Assembly: GCA_947568835.1 (NCBI GenBank)
Contig: OX387607.1
Coordinates: forward strand, 7,449,201-7,513,200
Source: Protonemura montana
Lineage: Eukaryota > Arthropoda > Insecta > Plecoptera > Nemouridae
DNA length: 64,000 bases
Direction of reading: 5' to 3'
The notes under the pieces are model-generated. The model did not search any database, had not been told where the DNA came from, and was given only the letters and a program-made list of their open reading frames with translations. Shown here one piece after another: positions 60,486 to 64,000 of the stretch. Position 1 is the first letter of the stretch. Every line of letters begins with the position of its first letter. Position numbers and translations under genes: made by a program.

Positions 60486-62235
60486 GAGAAGAAGCGTTAA
60501 TTTTGAACTTTTTGCTGAGCAAACGAGCCGATAACACGTGTTAATGGTAAGTGTCACCCGATGGCGCTTGCGGCCGTCTTTTTTAACAAACATCAAGCGT
60601 TAAATACTCAAAATATCGGTACATGTGTATCAGTCGTTGAGGTTATTATATTAATATATTTATTTAGCGTAAAGTTTTAAATGGAAGTAATGGGAGAAAT
60701 GGCAAAATAAAATTTCTCATTACTAGGTGACACCACCTAATAGCATCCTCCATGTTTACCGGTAAAGTAGTCATTTGGTGGCTCTTTTTCGCGAAAACAG
60801 TTCAACGCTAGAGCTGGCCCTCTGACTATATCTATATATAAAGTATACACCTAATGACGACACTAAATAACACAGCTTCTTGCTTTCATATTCCTTCCAA
60901 AACACATGTCCAAAGTGAATCCAAGACCAGTAAATCCGTCCCGGTTGCGCCTTCCATTCTTCGCTCGATGAATGCCGAAATTCAATGGTCCCCTTACACG
61001 GTATCCAGGGAGTGAGTCGAATGCGTGATGCACCAAACAACACACGCCGTCCGATTAGAGGCTCCAAGCCGAATCCAGGTGCAGATTGATTGCCGGCTAC
61101 CTGCTCGACGCTAGGCCCGTCATACCCGGCCACGGCAGGACGGCCACCATCTTGGGAACGACAAATAAATAACCATAGTTTTGCATATTATTTCGATTCA
61201 CCGCCGAATTCCTTTGGCGACTTAAAACATTCGAGTGTATGGTGTATTCCAAAAACTCTGTTTTATCATTTATAGCACAGGGCATTTGTTCACTTGTTAG
61301 TGTTAGTCAATAATTACTTTGGAAAAATGTAAGATGATCGAATTTATTTTAATAGCTGCGTTGCCCAACGCTTGAACCTGCATTGCGATTCTATTTATGG
61401 GGTTTACTAGATGGGACGGGGTCGGGGTAGATTCTTGAGCAGCAATTCAGCTTAAATGGTCAAGTCGAGAAGAGTGAAATGTTGCCATTTGACGAACACG
61501 GATCGCACACAAACCCTTCTATTTGACACTTGAAAAACTGAAGAAATCACTGCACCTGAGTTTTTGGAATACACTATAACCGCGCGAATAAATCGTCGTT
61601 GACGCGGACCCCGCACGTTTGGCGCTGCTCTGTCCGTTTTGCCGCGCATGTGCTCGTGGTCGCACACAGAACTCGATTATTTGCTGTCCCCGAATGGAAG
61701 TTGGCTCGATTTATCACGCGACTCGCGTCGATAACTCACGATTTGCACCTTGCCGCTCTCTGGGTTCGAGCCCGGCCTCGCCCTGTTGGTCGGCCATTTT
61801 GTGCCGGGGCTCGGTCCAGAGTAAACCATGGGCTGGTCTCATCGGCCAATGTGTTCTGGGCGAATATTAGAGGTCCAACTGCTATTTCTGTCTCCTTTTC
61901 AAGTGCAAATTCAGACGGGACAACGCTTCCAGTGCTGGAAGTCTCGTCTCTTATCTCACCAAATGCGAAAAAAGCTGTATGGACAGAATCTCTGTTGATT
62001 GAGTTTTCTCTGGGGTTTTTCAGGGACCTACAGCGTTCTTACATATTACGAATTCTTTTTACATCTACGTTACCATTTAGCGATACCTTGTGACGTTTCT
62101 ACATGGCGCACTGTGCTTTTTGAGTAATACAAATGAATAATTATTTGATATTATTATTCGTTCCCAATTAAAGAGCGAATTTTCCACTAATTTGCGGGGA
62201 TCAGGACGCTATTGAATTTATGTAAGTCCTCTGTA

Positions 62236-62312
62236 AAAGGTGTGCCCCGTACGGAAATCGAAACCCGACGCACGGTCTTCATTGCTGGGACGCTCTTGCC
62301 TTCTGAGCTAGA
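62236..62312 (-). mobile_element. tRNA-like SINE head or tRNA pseudogene
   Basis: On the minus strand an A box (TAGCTCAGAAGGCAAGAGC) and a B box with one inserted T (GGGTTTCGATTTCC) lie at tRNA-like spacing. T-arm pairing fails, so a functional tRNA is unlikely. Confidence 0.5.
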
Positions 62313-63515
62313 CGGGATTCGATTCTGGGACTAAATCGAATTACTCGAACTATTAGTTTTTCTCTCTAATGCGAATGTCAACTTATTATGGCCGTTGATA
62401 TGTAGCTTTTGTGTGGATATGGTAAGCTAGCCAATTTGAGGTGTTCGAAGCGCAAGCAGTGCAAACACCAAAGTCCAGCCTGCAATGCGGGTATTTTCAA
62501 TGAAACGAACTCATGTGCCACAATTGCTAACCTGAAAAGTTCTTCGATCGCAAATTCCTCGGCGGCTTTATCCCAGCACCCTCTGCATTAAGAATGGGAG
62601 TTTAAAATTCCAATGGCAAATTCCTTGTACATTTTATACAAGTTCCATAATCGCAGCTACAACCCCACGTTAAGGGGCTTCTTTATTATGCGCAAATTTG
62701 TAATTCAACATCGCTGAGGTTTTATTAGCCTTCGCCAGTGAGAGAGGCGATTAGACAGCTCTGTTGCATCCAAATCTATCACCGTGCCCCCGATTTCGAT
62801 TGTTTTCTAGAGGAGAAGAGGCCGCTATGGACTTTTTCTGATGTATGTGTATATCCACCGTCGAAACAAAGCTTGGAAAATTTACTAAATGGAAACATCA
62901 GATTTTTTGCCACCGCCACGGCCAATCGGTTGCATCGTTCGCGGAACTTAGTGCATTCCTGGGCCGGCAGTCCCTGGAGCCAGTGGCGTAATCGTGGCAC
63001 CCGCGTCGCGTGGCATGCACATCTGGGAACGAACCAACGAAACAATGCCTTATTGCAAGAATTTAACCTAAATGATTTTGTGGAGTAAACGTTGTTGAAA
63101 GATCACGTGGGAAAGGCAAAATTTCACTGGCGATTTGTGTCCCATATCTTACTCCCAAAGAGTGTATTTTCACAGACATGCTCGTTTGACCATGGAGTAT
63201 AGACCCTTGTAACAGTCGGTAGTTTTACCCCAGTACTTGTCACATGGACGAACGTGCTAGTAACTCTCATCCTGGTGTTCGAATATCCCATCATGGTAAA
63301 TACAGTCCAGTCCGAGAGAAAAGATATCGGCTCACCAGATACCGCTACCCAGCATTGCTAACAATTCATGACTGAAATTATAGCTATGATTTTAGTGGTG
63401 GAATTTCAAAATACTTATCATGGTTGCTAAATCATCCCTAAGATTGTTAAAATTGGTAGAAACATTAATAAAATAGATAGAAAAACAAAATATCTTGGCA
63501 TGACGAAATATTTAG

Positions 63516-63551
63516 AGCAAAAGGAAAATGGTTCACCATTTTCCTTTTGCT
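63516..63551. repeat. Perfect short hairpin, 17-bp arms
   Basis: AGCAAAAGGAAAATGGT and its exact reverse complement are separated by two bases. Probably a chance or mobile-element foldback. No surrounding structure was identified. Confidence 0.75.
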
Positions 63552-63750
63552 TTCCTTTTTTCATCAGCGGAGATGGTTTTCATTGTTTTAAAAAAATTAC
63601 AGTCGGCCTGCATGTCACCTCAAAACGACCGGTGGCGCCTTTGCCGTTCTCTCGTTGAACGGAGTAAAGATTCTTCACATAATGCACACGTTTATTAATC
63701 CCAGTTCCCACAAAATGTCTCGCCTAACGATTCACGAGCTATCTTGACAA

Positions 63751-63774
63751 CCCCCCCCCCCCCCCCCCCCCCCC
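63751..63774. repeat. Poly-C tract, 24 nt
   Basis: Twenty-four C residues are followed by accccc and accg. This is the third G/C homopolymer of 24 nt or more in the right-hand half of the window. Confidence 0.9.
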
Positions 63775-63924
63775 ACCCCCACCGTCCAAAAACTTCCCTT
63801 CTCTAAGCATCCAATTGCCAACAAGCAGACAATTAATTAAATAAAATGCATCCACGTGGATTATTTTCAACAAGCATGACTGTGGGATGCTATCCGAGCA
63901 TCTGCAATTCGCACGTTCCTCGTG

Positions 63925-64000
63925 AAATACACACGTTAAGCAACAATATGTCGAGTCAGGCTTTGGATGGGTGACCGCGACAGGGATTTTCACTCAAGGT
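63925..64000 (+). mobile_element. 5S-derived SINE, copy 5, cut by the window edge
   Basis: CACGTTAAGCAACAATATGT then GAGTCAGGCTTTGGATGGGTGACCGCGA aligns with the 5S internal promoter region, keeping GGATGGGTGACCGC intact. It continues past the window. Confidence 0.65.

Larger units (their letters stand above)
55127..63900. other. Region without recognised coding exons
   Basis: Mixed-composition DNA with SINE fragments, a TA microsatellite (about 57598-57614), a 17-bp-arm hairpin (63516-63551) and a poly-C tract (63751-63774). The longest ORFs (57175-57684 +, 61599-62093 +, 60771-61133 -) show no domain or conserved motif, and parts of the first lie over a tRNA-like SINE. Confidence 0.5.

Noticed and set aside
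61599..62093. A 164-aa plus-strand ORF with a tRNA-like ggttcgagccc word inside
   Set aside because: No domain and no exon structure. The B-box-like word lacks an A box at the right distance.
62236..62312. A functional tRNA gene on the minus strand
   Set aside because: A and B boxes are present, but the T arm does not pair and the acceptor stem is imperfect. Kept only as a SINE or pseudogene.
1..64000. CRISPR array, bacterial operon or phage structure
   Set aside because: The window has spliced eukaryotic genes throughout. No evenly spaced direct repeats with unique spacers were seen.

Overview
This is animal nuclear DNA, most likely from an invertebrate and probably an arthropod. That is inference from short phase-consistent exons with GT/AG (and two GC/AG) introns, intron sizes of about 0.07-3 kb, and the mobile-element types; no species is claimed. 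Four protein-coding genes can be assembled exon by exon with unbroken reading-frame phase. From left to right they are: the 3' part of a SINA/SIAH-type RING E3 ubiquitin ligase (227-5439, +, 5' end outside the window); a complete 20-exon CEP164 gene (9287-24038, +, 1,489 aa by addition of exons); a complete ribosomal protein S19 gene (27130-28018, -, with a 5' TOP leader exon); and a complete seven-coding-exon FOXN2/3-type forkhead gene (38269-47093, +, 547 aa).

The rest is introns, intergenic DNA and mobile elements. The best-defined elements are a 4.1-kb DNA transposon with an unbroken 860-aa transposase, roughly 470-bp terminal inverted repeats and a 4-bp target duplication (47483-51593), placed 0.4 kb after the FOXN stop codon; an 834-bp hAT-type non-autonomous element with a perfect 8-bp target duplication inside the last SINA intron; a 255-bp foldback MITE flanked by TTAA inside CEP164, with a second partial copy at 37.7 kb; a family of 5S-rRNA-derived SINE copies at 4.7, 21.8, 33.0, 34.8 and 63.9 kb; tRNA-derived SINE fragments; and a decayed RNase H end of a non-LTR retrotransposon at 7.9 kb.

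RpS19 and the FOXN gene are divergently arranged. A spliced non-coding first exon for FOXN near 28.3-28.7 kb is plausible but not proven, and the 28.7-38.2 kb stretch would then be its first intron. From 51.6 kb to the right edge I find no recognisable coding exon, only SINE fragments and one promoter-like stretch ending in a splice donor at 55.1 kb. The genes are functionally unrelated (ubiquitination, ciliogenesis, translation, transcription) and do not form an operon.

The most unusual features are in CEP164. One exon carries seven exact 45-bp units encoding a highly charged 15-residue helix repeat, and another exon carries a different serine-rich repeat of about 15 residues. There are also two GC-AG introns, one in CEP164 and one of only 72 nt in RpS19, and the apparently intact transposon.
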